Below are positions 22,806 through 35,410 of a stretch of 64,000 nt of DNA, piece after piece. The position numbers were made by a program, and so were the translations under genes. The notes beneath the pieces were generated by a model. It was not told where the DNA came from, did not search any database, and was given only the letters and a program-made list of their open reading frames with translations. Origin of the DNA: Climacium dendroides. Lineage: Eukaryota > Streptophyta > Bryopsida > Hypnales > Climaciaceae. Numbering within the stretch: position 1 is the stretch's first letter; the number at the start of each line of letters is the position of its first letter. The DNA is taken from NCBI GenBank assembly GCA_950106755.1, contig OX467089.1:24409345-24473344 (forward strand), given 5' to 3'.

Positions 22806-25800
22806 TTAGTGGGTGTTGATGTAGTCTTCCGTCCATTTCCAAAGCTTGGTCTGCAAGTTCAAATCCAGCGCTTTGCCTCCCAGAGGAACCTCATTACAAT
22901 CTATGAAGTATTTCCCAGACACTCCATTCAGTTGTGGGCTTGTTCCAATATACACTTGCGTTGCAGCACCCTGGTAATGGTCAACCCACCATTAATAAAT
23001 TAAAAAAGCCGAGAAGAAGAACTCTGTGACAGTAAACATCAATTCAATTAAATTGGCAGAACTTAGAGCTTCATACTCACAATCTTTGATGACAAGAATT
23101 GTGACAATTTAACGAAATTGCAGTTATAAGGCAAGCGTGAATAAAGAATATCACATTTGTTAAATTGGCAAAAGTCATCATTTCTCAGACAAGAATCGGA
23201 AATCTTTCTATTACTCGTAGAATTTTTGAGCTTTGACCACTTGAATCTCACAATTTTGGTACTTGGAATTGAACCATTATTTCATGAATTTGACGATTGA
23301 AAAGATTTTTTGGGGTAGTTCTTGCAACTCACCTGTCCCAGGGTCTTGAAACAAAACGATGGCGTCATAGCTGGATAGAACAATGCAGTGAAGATTAGTA
23401 CAGATGATTACTGTCGAAAATTTCATACCGCACCAATTGGGTACCAAAGAAAATATTCATACTAGTGATTGTATACCTTGGTTACAACCAATGTACTACA
23501 TAAGTTAATTGAATTATTGCTACACAACAATACACTCTAATATCACACTTTTATATCACATTTTTATTCTCTGTATCAGACAAAATTTATTTTCAAAATT
23601 TAATGACTCATGGCCCGACAGAAGTTCTCTTAGAACTTCTCTTAGCTACTAAGTGAAGACTAAGATGAATAATATGAATAAAAATTAAAAAAAAGGTTTT
23701 GGTAGAGAAAGGCAACATGAAACAACTAGTGTGTCCTGCTCTAATTAAATTAACTTTAGAAATACCAGAGAGTAACATTGGTTCATACCTATGAGTAAGC
23801 CTCGGAACCCATCAAGGTGGGTAAGTTTCGTCCTGATGGCGCCGGGATGAAGTGTATTCACAGTAATGCTTACACCCTCTTCCTGTTGAAGGACCATCAC
23901 ATTATTTAGGTATGTCGTACTCACTCATGGAATAAAATCAAAGCAGCTTTAACCCTTAAAAGGACGAGTGGGTGACTTTGGAAATTGTCCCTTCTCATCA
24001 TCGGTGTGAATCGTTGGCTTAAAAAATAGCAAAAACACTCATTGGAAGTCAAACTACTACAGAAGACCTCCCCTTTTCACAACAAATTGTGTCCTATTAG
24101 AAGGATTCCTTGTCATCCATCGGACGTCAAAGGTCTGTGTTGATGTTTAAGGATTAATCTTCTATAGCCTAAATCCTCTTTTAAAAATTTACTCATTGTT
24201 CCTTAAATCTTTGTAAGAATATGTCATTACCTCAAATCCCTTCATAAAGGGAAATTCTGTTGTGAAGAAGTAAATAATACTTTGGGTGAATAAGAAGCTA
24301 CGAATTTGGACAAACATTGCCCAGAAGCACAGTCAAAGTCCTTCATTCAAATATAAACTTCGGAGCACTTCGGGTTTAAGAATAGTATACCTTCAAACGT
24401 GCAGCAAGCTCCCGGCAATGTAAAACACGTGCAAGGTTCGACTGCCCGTAGCCTGAGAATCCCCAGATCCTGTGAGTCAACACGAACAAGTGACAGCAGT
24501 GAGCTTCGAGTCTGCCGAAATCTCCATTACAAATGCATTTGATAGAGTTCCGTGTGAAATCTCCAAGTGAAAAATAAAATCACTACAGTAGTTCATTGCA
24601 AGGAAAACAAGTGACTGTGTCGACCCAACTAATAAGTTGGTCTTACTCTTTGGTGTTGACGAGTTTGTCAAATTGGATTCCTTCCTTGGGAGTGAATTTG
24701 TAGCTTGCACCAGCAACAAGAACAATACGCCCTTCAATGCCGCTTTCCTTTGCGCTTGTCTTCATGGTGTCGAGCAGGAGATCGGTCAGGAGGAAGTGAC
24801 CTGAAGTGCAACCACAGTGAGAAATCGTTCCAAGTATTCTGAAAACTTTGATTCTAGAAAAGGACGAGATGATGGAAATGATTGATCGAGCCACTGGGGG
24901 GCGGGTGGGCGAGACAATTATGTTCTAATTACCTCTAGATAACTAATGTACCTAACCATCTAGGTAACTAATGTACATGTTCTGGTACATCAAACTATAC
25001 CTGAAGAAATGGGGACAATCGTTCTAGAAACCACTCAAGACAAATGAAAATGACCTCCTTTACCTAGATAGTTGGTTGCAAACATTAGCTCCAAGCCATC
25101 GGCAGTATTACTCGGAGCGTCGATCGAAGTTATCCCACCATTATTCCTGCACCAGAAAAGTCCCCAAAGCAAATAAAATTCATGAGTACAGAAGCAAAGT
25201 CAAATGGCATATACACATTTGCCCTAGAGCTTCATTTTTTTGGAAAACAAGACATCAATGCCTTCGTCTTTCATCTACTTTAAGAAAAGATGTTTTAATA
25301 GAAACACTAATATGGAACTTGTTGCAATTCAACAGTACCCAAATGGACTAGGCAATGCGAAAGTAGAGCGTTGTTTTGAGAAACAACATGCTGAGGCACA
25401 GGAGTGACAAGGGATGTTATTTCACATAATGAGCCTCTACTTTCACATTACTGGACATAACCTATTGTTGGATGTTGGATGTTTGGATCTTAGTCAACCA
25501 TTGGGCCGAAATTCAATGTTACAGTTCGAAGACCACTTGAAATCTTTGTGCAGACTTACAAAAAGCAATTTGAATGTGGAGCGGCTTACACGAGAATGTG
25601 GAGCGGCTTACACGAGAATGTGGAGCGGGAGTTTCGCCTCCTTATACTCGGCAGCAAACTTGCGCACCGACTTGATGTCGCTCAAGTCCAAGTGCATCAC
25701 CAGCACTCGAGCCTTCTCGCCAAGTTCTTCCACTATCTGGGACTTCACGGATTCACCTGACTTCATATTCCGAATCGCCAGGATCACGCGAGCGCCTCGC

Positions 25801-26353
25801 TTTGCTAACACTCTCGCGGTTTCCAAGCCGATCCCCGCAGTCCCACCTGCAACGTTGTAGTGCAGTTCGGGTGAAATTTTGCATCTAGCTAGCTATACTT
25901 GGAATTGATTAACACCAGAGATGTCCAATAAGTTCTTGAACCCAATTTCCATAGTGCAAGTGTGGAATTATACAGCTTGAGCATGGGATCGATAGAGCCC
26001 CCGAAATTCCAGGCTCTAGCTGTGAAATTCACGATAGACACAATTCCATAGACTTGCAAGTGTGGAATTTCACAGCTTAAGTACGGAATATAGTCGAGAC
26101 ACTCAATCAAAACTGCTTCCCGATTTTCAAAACTCATATATCCCAGCTTCACCATGCCTGCGAATCCAGCCATTCTAACAAAGATGAGGTTCATCTAGCT
26201 AGCTCTCGATCTGGCACAGGAAACTGAATGGAATCGCGTACCTGTGACAATGGCGGTGTGGTTCTTGAGATCGAACCATTCGGTGACATCCTCCGCAGTG
26301 GACGCCGATCCGAACCCACTCTGGCCTGGAGTGCCCCGCAAGTATCGCCACAT
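22806..26353 (-). CDS. TIC32/WWOX-like short-chain dehydrogenase, 319 aa, catalytic residues altered
   Basis: Eight exons: 26353-26242, 25846-25612, 25146-25064, 24800-24647, 24469-24391, 23882-23789, 23370-23333 and 22970-22806. All have GT/AG borders and phases agree. The start is the second ATG (MWRYLRG), since relatives begin MW; an ATG three codons upstream at 26362 is possible. Features: STAEDVTEW leader, TGGTAGIG cofactor motif (37-44), NNGG (117-120, usually NNAG), [27 protein letters not shown], and GAATQVYIG with VSGKYF at the end. This is the TIC32/retinol-dehydrogenase-like SDR group, NADP(H)-binding, often at plastid or other membranes. The Lys of YxxxK is Asn (N206) and the SS of the usual VNVSS is AG (173-174), so catalysis is doubtful although the frame is fully intact. 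Confidence 0.85.
23950..24165. repeat. Intronic dispersed repeat in the SDR gene
   Basis: Lies in the intron between SDR exons 5 and 6. It matches 30545-30815 over phrases such as ACACTCATTGGAAGTCAAA and GAAGACCTCCCCTT or a close variant, in the same orientation. Ends resemble TTTAACCC and GGATTAA, so it may be a degraded TTAA-type element. Confidence 0.45.
25581..25624. repeat. 22-bp tandem duplication spanning the SDR exon 2 splice donor
   Basis: The 22-bp unit beginning GCGGCTTACACGAG occurs twice in a row (25581-25602 and 25603-25624), with a further partial copy before it. On the minus strand each unit contains CTCGT/GTAAGC, so there are two identical candidate donors 22 nt apart. The proximal one (exon end 25612) gives the normal frame; the distal one would include an in-frame TAA. 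Confidence 0.85.
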
Positions 26354-26362
26354 CGTAAGCAT

Positions 26363-27230
26363 GATGTTCGAAGCCCCAAGCTCGTCCCTTCAATTCGGCA
26401 CTGGGCCAGGAACGACGCTCTGAAGATAGACAGACACTCTGAGCACAGATCACTCGGGGTAAGGATTTGATGAATTCAGCATCTCCACCATGCTACTTAA
26501 AAACCATTCACAGCCTTTGAGAACTGATTTGAAGCAGACTCTGGGAGTCATCGTTGAGGGCGGTCCAGCTTTGACGAGGATTGACGACTCTCCAGTTGAC
26601 ATGCAGCAAGTCAAGGATGAGAGGTTTCAGATTTGTTTTCTTGGCTTCGGTCGCCGTATTCGGCAACAGCGCTCGAGAAAATATTCGAGTCTTACGGGCT
26701 ATTCTCCTTCAATTCCCAATTTGAACCGTTTTTTCAAGTACGGAGTCCGGTTGTTTTCTCTATCTTTTACTTGGAATAGAAATATCATAGATTTTATTTC
26801 AGTTTCTTTGCCGAAGTTATCAATTTCCAGTCGGTATTTTCCCAGTTCCTCCGGCTAACTTCGAAGAGGTCGCCGGTTATTCCCCCAACATTGCTCGGCA
26901 AGGACTGACCAGTGGCGAAGCTGAAAACTTTGACTGCCACGATTGAATTTGAAGTCAGCTTGTTCTGAAAGCATTTCGGCGCATTGCAGTCCGTAGCCTA
27001 GTTGTGGAAATCGGAGACCAAAGAAAGTGCCGGCAAGCTTCGTCGTCAGCCAGAGTGGGACACCACGGGCCCAAGTACCTACGTAGAGGTCTAATGTCTA
27101 AGGAGCACAGGTTGAATTCCCACGTCAGATTCTCAGGGGTCCACATCACCTGACACCAATCACAAAATGAAATGTGACACTTTTTCACAAAAATGACTTC
27201 ATTATTTTTGAGTATGACTTTCATGTAGGA
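26363..27230 (-). promoter_or_regulatory. SDR upstream region
   Basis: A GC-richer block upstream of the SDR start, typical of gene-proximal DNA here. 27140-27230 is a dispersed repeat also seen at 31610-31720 (CACCTGACACCAATCACAAA against CACCTCACACCATTCACAAG). Plus-strand ORFs in the block have no recognisable features. Confidence 0.3.
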
Positions 27231-28709
27231 TAAATCTCTTCATTAAGGTACTATAGTATTTTTATTATAATCTTTTCAATTTTGTCTTGAAAAGGAATGA
27301 AGTTGCCAATTTTAAATGAAAGAAGTCGATGAATGTGATCAAAAAGTGCTTTGAGGATGGATGAATGTAGAAAGACAATGCTTTGAAAACCAAATTGGAA
27401 CATATCAAAATCTAGCACCTTCTCAAAAAGTAAAAAATTGGGGCTATTTGTCATAGCTTGAAGAGTTTAGAATTTTATATTGCCTCGAGTAGATCATTAA
27501 TTGGATAAAATTGTCCACTTATTGGTGGGCAACAATGTTTGGAAAAAAACAATAATTTATACAAAGCTAGCTAGTGAGAATGAAAAATAACTAGTTGGTT
27601 TTTAAAACACAAGTAAAAAGCAGTAAAAAATTCTAGAGTTTTTATATTCATAATAAGAAATAGAGAAAATAATTGTACTGGGTACTTGAAAAAACAATTG
27701 ATTGTAGAAATCATAGGAAAATAGCTGATAAAGCTCAAAAAAATTGATGGATAGTCCTCTCTTTTGTATTCTTGTTGCTAGCAAGATACACAGCAAGACA
27801 CATAAGATGTACAATAACAAAAAAATCTTCCACTTTTGGACATCCATTCATCACTTCTATATTTTCATCTACAAGTATTATCTAAACTTAGTAGAATTCA
27901 TTCCAATTTGTGGAATCCATTTTGTTTCGGAATCCATTTTGATGTTCTGACAATATTTTCTACATTTCAAAATATTTTTCTAATATTGTAACAGTTGCCA
28001 GTAAGATTTTGGCAAAAATCTACAGATGTTTCATGACTGGGTGCATAGTCCAGAGAGATTTTTAGTTTAACCTGCTAAAATCCTACATTTTCTGACACCA
28101 AATGGTTGCTTGAAGCATTCTCTCGGCTAGACCTTTATAAAATAGAGAATATTCTTTGATTTTCCTCTTAAATGATCAATTTTTTTCCGAAGATTTTGAA
28201 ATCCATTCGGAAATTCTCAAAATCAACCGGCTAGCTCGTAACTAAATGCCGGTACTCCCCGTACATTGACTGGGTGACATTGTAAGCATGAGTATTCAGT
28301 ACGACAGTACGTTACTGTTTGAAAGGAGACTCCTGTTTGACGGAATGATTCATCTACTATTTATTATATTAAATATGTACGAAGTCAGCCACGACCCAGT
28401 CATCACGTTTTCATCTAGAAGAATTGAGTGATACCATCCAAATTATTTCATCTAACATTCACAATGAAAACCACGTGATTCGTCGACGTGCACACATTTC
28501 TCACGTTTCTTGCAAACCAAAATATGGAACAGGAATGTTGTTGCATATGAAGTTATGAATTCTTTTAAATAAAAAACTAAGTTAAGTTATTTTTTTATTT
28601 TGGAAAAACCATAACTTTTACATGGCATGTCCAAATGCCACATAACAAAGCCTTTGCTCTCCTCTCTGCACATAGCTTTTTGTTCATACCAAAAATGCAC
28701 TCTCGCATA
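27231..28709. other. Intergenic, AT-rich
   Basis: No gene, RNA or clear element seen. Short ORFs only. Confidence 0.35.
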
Positions 28710-28713
28710 TTAA

Positions 28714-29076
28714 CCCCTAAAGGACAATTGTTTGTCAAATGGACGATTGAAAATCCAGGTAGGTTCCTATGAAGTCAAAATCTGACCAAAATTGACTTCA
28801 TAGGAATGTATAGTGTAAAAATCTCACTCTGGGAGGAATTAAAGGTCCTATTGTGTAGGATCAAAGAAAACCCTTTTTTTGCTAACTTCAAACGTTATAA
28901 TCTTTCAATTTGTGTAGTCAAAGTTTTTGGAATTTTTTCCACACATTTCCATAGTAGTCTAGTACAAATTTGTATGGTTGAAATTTTTTTAAATTATTTT
29001 TTATTTTTTTCTCACTACCCTAAAATGTAGCAATTTTTATAGTTTTTGCCTAAAATATGCCTTGGGGTTTTAGGGG
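28714..29076. mobile_element. TTAA-flanked element with CCCCTAAA termini, 363 bp
   Basis: Left end TTAA/CCCCTAAAGGAC and right end GTTTTAGGGG/TTAA give an 8-bp perfect terminal inverted repeat CCCCTAAA with a TTAA on each side (28710-28713, 29077-29080). TTAA target duplication and C-rich ends are the piggyBac signature. The interior is non-coding, with a short inverted pair (CCTATGAAGTCAAA and TTGACTTCATAGG). Confidence 0.65.
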
Positions 29077-29514
29077 TTAAGGTGTGAAAGTTATTGGATT
29101 TTAAAGATTTAATGAATTTTTTAAAATCAAAAAATTATTTTTACTTTTTTTTATGGCGTTCATGTATTTTTAAAATTAAGAATTAATTAATTAATTAATT
29201 TTTAATAATACTATGGCAATGGCATAAGACACACTAGTTTACAATGAAAACTTGAAATATGATGAATATTCTTATGATTTGTCTTGCATACATTTCTCAT
29301 GTCTCTCGCAAACAAAAATATGCAGCAAAAATGTTGTTGCAAACTTTGCCAAAATTGTGCAACTAGTTTTTAGTTGTGAACACAAAACACCCTTAGATAC
29401 TGAATTACGAATAAGTTCTAGTAGTTGTCCTTTTTGATGAAGGGCTCAACTCCTCATTGCGACTATAGCTTTTGATTTACGTATGCATCATGTTGTGCAT
29501 CATGCTGTGTTTAA

Positions 29515-30443
29515 ACCCTAAAGTTTTAAACTGCGGTTTTTTTTTTAGCAACATAGCAATTTCAAACAGATGACTTAGAAAAAAAAATGGGGAAAAAAAA
29601 AAAAAAAAAAAAAAGAAAAATCTTTGAAATTTCAATACAACATTGCCTAAAGAGTAGCTTTAAGTCCCAACAATTTTCATAACTTTTGACTACATAGTTA
29701 AAAAGTTATTGTATGATATGCAATTTTTAGCAATTGGTAGGTAGTTTGAGCACAGCTACAAAAAAAATTATTTAAATCATTTTTTTTAAGATAAAAAATT
29801 AAAATTGGTTTTCTAGCTTTATATGTACATAGAAAGCTTTGAATCATTCCATTTTGATTAATGAGACAAAAGTTATGAAGAGTTTTAGTTTGTGGGTAGT
29901 TTGAGGATAGTTATGGAATCTCCACTCTAAGATAAATTTTGAAATTCTTTATTTAATTAAATTTTAAATATTTTTGGAAAAAATAAAAACTTTAGGTGTA
30001 GATTGTTTTATTACAATATTACAACCATTGGAATTGGAATTTTTCAATTCCAAAATTAAATTGTTAACAATTTAGCATTTTGAATCATTCTCTATTTGTT
30101 TCTACTTAATATTTTTTCCTATATGTTGTACAATTCCAAATGATTTGAAAATTTTCAAGCATGTAGCCAAGTTGCCTTGAAGAATGAATCCAAATAATTA
30201 CAACCATTTTGGACATCTTTTCATGATGATTTAATGTTGTTGTCTGATTTTTCCAAAGATAAGAAAGCTAATATCTTATAATCTACGTGGTGAGAATTTT
30301 TGAAAACTTTCCATATCTTCTCATACCAACATACTACAAGATCCTATGGTTATACATATCCAATTTTTTTTTCTAAACTTTAGTACTTGTATTAGAAATG
30401 GCAATTTTAGAGCATTTTCTGGTGAAAACATAGTCAAAAAACT
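29515..30443 (-). mobile_element. TTAA-type dispersed element, copy C (inverted)
   Basis: Reverse-complement copy of the family. It is flanked by TTAA at 29511-29514 and 30444-30447; the 29515 end is ACCCTAAAG. The element-sense AAAATGCTCT and GGATTCATTCTTCAAGGCAA landmarks occur near 30417 and 30170. Contains a poly-A run (about 29589-29613). Non-coding. Confidence 0.6.
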
Positions 30444-30459
30444 TTAAGGAGATTGCACC

Positions 30460-32280
30460 CTATGACTAAGGTAGTCACCAAAACTACTCCAATTATTTGA
30501 CCAATAGGTGTATTCTGTGTTTTTGTAGTGAACAATGAAGTCGTCCATTGACCACTTTTCAACCTTAGTTTCCTTTAATCTTTAAACAATAGACTAGTGA
30601 CAATGGAAATCATCCATTTTGATACTATGGGAATCATTGGTCTAAAAAACCCGAAGAACACTCATTGGAAGTCAAAGTACTATGGAAGATCTCCCCTTCT
30701 TACACAAAATCCTGAAGATGAATAGTTGCATTTCTGTCCCATACTAAAAGATTCTCTATCATCCATCAATGCCAAACACCAAACGTTTGCTTCAACATTT
30801 AAGAAATGATGGTTAAGCAAGGTATTCAATAGTCTCAACAATACGATGTGCAAAATAATCCGTGTATGTCTTTTGCACACAAAATGAGAGGTTATGGTTT
30901 GCAACACAACTTTCACTTCCATTTGATCAACTCATAACATTATTTAGCTAGGCTTATGACTCACCTTGATAAAAAGGCCATGGCAAAATATTTTATAGGT
31001 GTTCAAGGTTCAAGATTCAACAATGAGCAAATGGGAAGAAGAATTGATATCCTATGCTTAATGAGTATTTGAGACAAATGTAATAATGAGAGAGACACAT
31101 CAACGATGATGAAGGCCATGTATAAGGACACAAATTCTAATGATATTATTCACCAATTATTTTTTCTTTTTTAATAAATAAATAAAATTATGAACATGAA
31201 CTCTAAAGATACCTTGTTTTCATTGTTGAATAATGTTACAATTCTTACCACCCACTGCTTATAATAAGACTACATTGAGATTATGAGTCTCCTAATTAGT
31301 AGACTTACAAGCAAATAATTCTCAATAATCAAGAGTAGAGATTATCTATGTTGCATGTGATATACTTTTGAACCTAATGCTTTTTTTTCTCAACCTAAAA
31401 CAACATTTACACTAACTAGTGAAATTAGGTTGTTTTACTCCAACAAAGTTACTTTATAAGCCATCAAAGTCAACAAAATACTTCTACAAATATTTTCATT
31501 TTGTACACATGGAAGTTCATGAGTTCTAATTAGAATAATACCTAATTCAAAAGTATCGTATGTGAAGGTCTAATTTTGTACTCAAGTGCCAAAATTGAAT
31601 TTCCATGTCAAATTCTCAAGAATCCATGTCACCTCACACCATTCACAAGATGACATGTGATACTTTTTTTTTTTTAAATGACTTAATTTATGCCAAATCT
31701 AACCTTCATATAGGGTAGTGCATTCTTGTGCAATAACAACAAATATTTCTAGTGTCAAATTTTGAGAAATTAGTGTGGGACAACCTAATTTCACTATTTA
31801 CTGTAGGTTGCGAATGTGTGATATATAATCCTTCACATTGAAGTCATATATTGAGAAGAGCATGAGCAGCTATGATCTTTACACATTGAAGTCATGAATC
31901 AAGAATATCCTTTTGTAGGGTTTGTCAAAAGTTAATTCTGTTGTCACCAGGCTTATTGTAGGATTATATCTTCCTACACTTTAGGAATATGAAAAAGTCA
32001 GGGTTGTGATTAATGGTCAGACTCACCTTGTTTATCTCAACCATCCTACCCTTCGGCAATTTCCAATGTAATCCGTGAGTTAATTGTGATGCACTGATGC
32101 CCAACCAATCTCCAATTTCGCACTATTAGGTTTCTATAACATTTGTGGGATCCTCCTGAAACAATCTTGTCTCTGATTCAGGAGATAATAATTCAGGGAA
32201 AATGTCCATGGCTGCCGTGATCTTCACAGACATCAGAATCGTCAGAACAAAACAATTAAAAATCGAGATGCAGGATTTAA
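30460..32280. repeat. Mixed dispersed repeats, no gene
   Basis: 30460-30580 matches the ~145-bp repeat unit found at 37153-37590 and 54690-54850. 30545-30815 matches the SDR intron repeat. 31610-31720 matches 27140-27230. The remainder (30820-31600, 31720-32280) holds nothing I can support. Confidence 0.45.
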
Positions 32281-32290
32281 GAAGAAGGAA

Positions 32291-32361
32291 GGTCCCGGCG
32301 AGATTTGAACTCGCGTTACTGGATTCAGAGTCCAATGTCCTGACCACTAGACTACGGGACC
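32291..32361 (-). tRNA. tRNA-Gln (anticodon CTG)
   Basis: A 71-nt cloverleaf: acceptor GGTCCCG pairs with CGGGACC, D-arm region TAGTCTAGTGGTCAGGAC, anticodon stem TTGGA/TCCAG with loop CTCTGAA, T-arm GCGAG/CTCGC with loop TTCAAAT. Anticodon CTG is at 32326-32328 on the plus coordinates. There is no intron and no encoded CCA, as in nuclear plant tRNA genes. The internal B box AGTTCAAATCT is good. A TTTTT run lies about 30 nt downstream and may end transcription. The two short ORFs drawn over this gene are artefacts. Confidence 0.96.
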
Positions 32362-33096
32362 TGATCACTGTTATCAATGAGAAGGGTTTAAGGACCCAAC
32401 CCCTGCTCAGATGATTCCTAGGTTTGATTGTAACTTACTATTCTAAATCTTTGCAAATTATTGGGACATAGAACGTCTGTATGTTCGGCCTAAAAATAAA
32501 AGGTTACATTTAATTGTGGTAACTTCCTAAGTAAATATTTACCATCCATGAATATAGGATAAGCTTCTTTCTTTTCTTAAAGATTTCTATATAATTCGAT
32601 TCAACTCCACGAAAGTGTGCTCACATTTGATCAAATAGGTACTGAGGCCTCAAATTAAGTTCATTTGCCTCTGGTCAAGGCTTTTGTAAAATCACCCTGC
32701 GTATTATGATCTATTGGGAAACAAAGATGTTAGACATAATATACTGAGCACTATGTTATGAAATGCGATCTTATATGTTTGTTCCAATAGTCACTCTAAC
32801 CTCATACCAAAAGGATCTAACAACATTAACCTTAGATTTTTCAAAGTACTTTTCTTTGTAAAAAATTAACAGACTTGGCTAAATTTAAATGAGAACCAAC
32901 TTAGATTCCTCAAGGTGATACCAAAGAGAGAATCAGAATAAGGTTAGAATCAACCAAACTTTCTAGAGTGCATTTCAGATGGGTTATAGAATGTTATGCA
33001 TATTGACGAAGAGAAAATATTCATGTGAATCGCAGCAGGAAAGCACAAAAGATTTGGAGCAAAATTTGCAGCAATTGAGAGCAAAATTAAAAGAGC
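32362..33096. other. Intergenic between tRNA-Gln and CRR7
   Basis: No feature supported apart from likely 3' UTR of CRR7 next to 33097. Confidence 0.35.
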
Positions 33097-34683
33097 CTAC
33101 TCCTGTTCCATGCGAACCTCGTACCACTGGAGGGATCCTTGACCATCTCCGAGGTCAAGTTCACAGACAGCATTCACCAAAAATTGGACTGCTTCATCTA
33201 CGTTCTTGAATTTGGTCAAGTCTATAGGGGGCTTCTCTCCCGGCCATTCTTGCAACCAATTCTGTCACGCAAGTGCACAAAAGAATCATATCAAAAACAG
33301 CAAGATGTGGGACAGTAGTACAGGATTTTATTAGATATGAAAGGCGACAAAGTCTTCTCTGAAACATATAAAATATATGAAACAGATGATGACCTTGATG
33401 TATATATAAAAAACAAAGATCAATGAGATAAACCCTAAGAAAACCTATTTCTCATAAAAAACCCAATTATCAGACCCTAAGCAAGATGGAATTACAACGA
33501 CCTAGCAGCTATTTCAGTCTTATCTCACATCCTATTCGCCCCCCTCTGTAAGATTCTTGATATATGAGTCTTCAAAGAGCACCAAGACGCCAGGATTCGT
33601 CCTCCTCTACAGAGCAAAATAGCGATGAAATGCATCACCACTGCAATGGTGCACACATTCAAACATTGGTGTGACTTAGTACCTTAAGTTTTTCTTGCAG
33701 TTCTTCAGCTGTGACGAATTGCTCGTCTTCACCAGGCTCCATCAACACGTAAGTTTCTGCATCTCCGTACATTGCACTCCGACCAGACCGTCCGTGTACC
33801 ACAATCTGCAGACATCGTTATATTCTTTAAATGGCAAAGTTTCAAGACATGGGCACTTCTCAAGAAATATGCCGGTCTAAAATCAGACCTAATTTTAAGA
33901 CCCTGTGCACTTGAATGTCCCAATCTTGACCAATGAAGGACGCCATTTTATCAAATATGACCATGAGCACAGACAAGATGTCTATCAGGAACTGATGTAA
34001 GGACGAGATTCACAGCACGCCTCAATTCAGCACGGATGAAACACAAGAACCGAGTGGTAAAACGGATTGGCACGGCAATAAACCTGGGATCCCCTTCCGT
34101 TGAATGCAACATCTCGAGAAGCAACACCTACGCTGTTTATTCTTGAAATTCTCGTCAAATTGTGCGCAATTTCCACGTTCCCCTTAATTGCTCTACAGGC
34201 ACTTCCCCTCAGAGCCACTGCCTGCACAGTGCAGACACTAATAAGCTTCTATCTCTTACTAATCAAAACTCAGCAATCCCCCTTTCTCTCAGTAACGGTC
34301 CAGTAGGATCAACAGGAGGAGTCGAAAGCGTTATAACCCCATCTTCTCACAATTCTACCAATTTAAGGCAGCACGAAGACGAGTCTCCAATCACCAAGCC
34401 TAATGGTCACTTTTCAACGCTGAGAAACCATTAACCACCACCTTAGGATGCATGAATAGCTTGCAGCTTTGGACGAGGTCGTCAAGAATGGGAGTGACAA
34501 GTGCATTCCAATGATGGAATTCACCACCCTGAAGCCCAGCACTACTTGACACAAAACCTGAATTCCGAAAGTCAAGCAGAAGAAAAAAAGAACCTGCACT
34601 ACGGAGGACGGCGGAGAAGGAAAAATGGCTATGGTGAGGGAAAATGGCATCGCTTGTCGAGAGTGGAGGCCTTGAATCGCCAT
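33097..34683 (-). CDS. CRR7: CRR7-like chloroplast NDH assembly protein, 171 aa
   Basis: Four exons, all phase 0: 34683-34594, 34221-34084, 33805-33683 and 33261-33097, with GT/AG borders (for example CAG/GTTC, CCCAG/GTTTAT, AAG/GTACTAAG). The ATG at 34683 opens a Ser- and basic-rich leader without acidic residues for about 50 residues, which suits a plastid transit peptide. The mature part has [35 protein letters not shown], and [10 protein letters not shown] followed by [11 protein letters not shown]. This is the CRR7 domain (also known in cyanobacteria), whose plant member is a stromal factor needed for assembly of the chloroplast NADH dehydrogenase-like complex in cyclic electron flow. 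Length is close to the usual ~155-170 aa. The leader exons are the least certain part. Confidence 0.82.
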
Positions 34684-35000
34684 TGCCGTGCTCTTTTCAA
34701 GACAGGAGCACTCAGAAAGTAACGAACAAACGGAAATTCTTGAGCGGCAGATGCTGCACCCTGCTTGGATCAAGCCGAAACCGACTCCATCGACGACGAC
34801 AACGTCGTCTTCGGAGTCTGATACCGGCAAGCAAGACGGAAGCTACGGCTATGGCGAAAGAAGCCAAGCGAGGGCGTCGAGCTTGCAATTTCTCCAATTC
34901 GCACCTCGTGGTTTTCTGATAAGGTATGTGCCCCCCGAATTGCCACTTGAAATGAATGCATTATGTACATTTTAGGCGGCCTCACGAATTACAGTAACTT
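34684..35000 (-). promoter_or_regulatory. CRR7 upstream region, GC-richer
   Basis: A GC-rich island upstream of CRR7. Plus-strand frames of 60-95 codons cross it, one with a good donor (AAG/GTATGTG near 34923), so a divergent gene cannot be excluded, but no domain or downstream exon supports it. Confidence 0.3.
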
Positions 35001-35410
35001 CTTGCTTCCAATCCGGAGTGAATTGGATTTGAAAGGGAGAGAAATAACTCCAATCCTTGCTCAAGGGTTTGCAAAAATTAAGAGTATGTTCATATTGTGT
35101 TCATGGTAGTCGCTATTGCGTAGAAATGGTTAAATAGTATGGTTTGAATTATATATCACAAGGACATATTATTCAACATTAGTTGTAGTTGTGGCATTGT
35201 AGTTTTTAGGGTGTGCAACGGTCACATTGTTAGATTGGGCATCCTAATTTTCGAGGTAGTTAATTATTCGCCTGTACTAAATAACCATTTTGGTGTAGTG
35301 CCTATTCAAGTGACTCCAATATTGCATTCCCTAGTAATACTATTTAGAAGTAATTTTGGTCATGGATTGGCATAAATCTAGAGTCTATTCATTTTGGATC
35401 TTGTATATCA

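Noticed and set aside
32126..32414. ORFs of 70-83 codons on both strands over the tRNA
   Set aside because: They are translations of the tRNA-Gln sequence and its flanks; the cloverleaf explains the conservation.
34644..34975. Plus-strand ORFs antisense to and upstream of CRR7 exon 1, one with a good splice donor
   Set aside because: Low-complexity Ser/Thr/Arg content, no domain, no downstream exon; GC-rich leader DNA gives long frames by chance.
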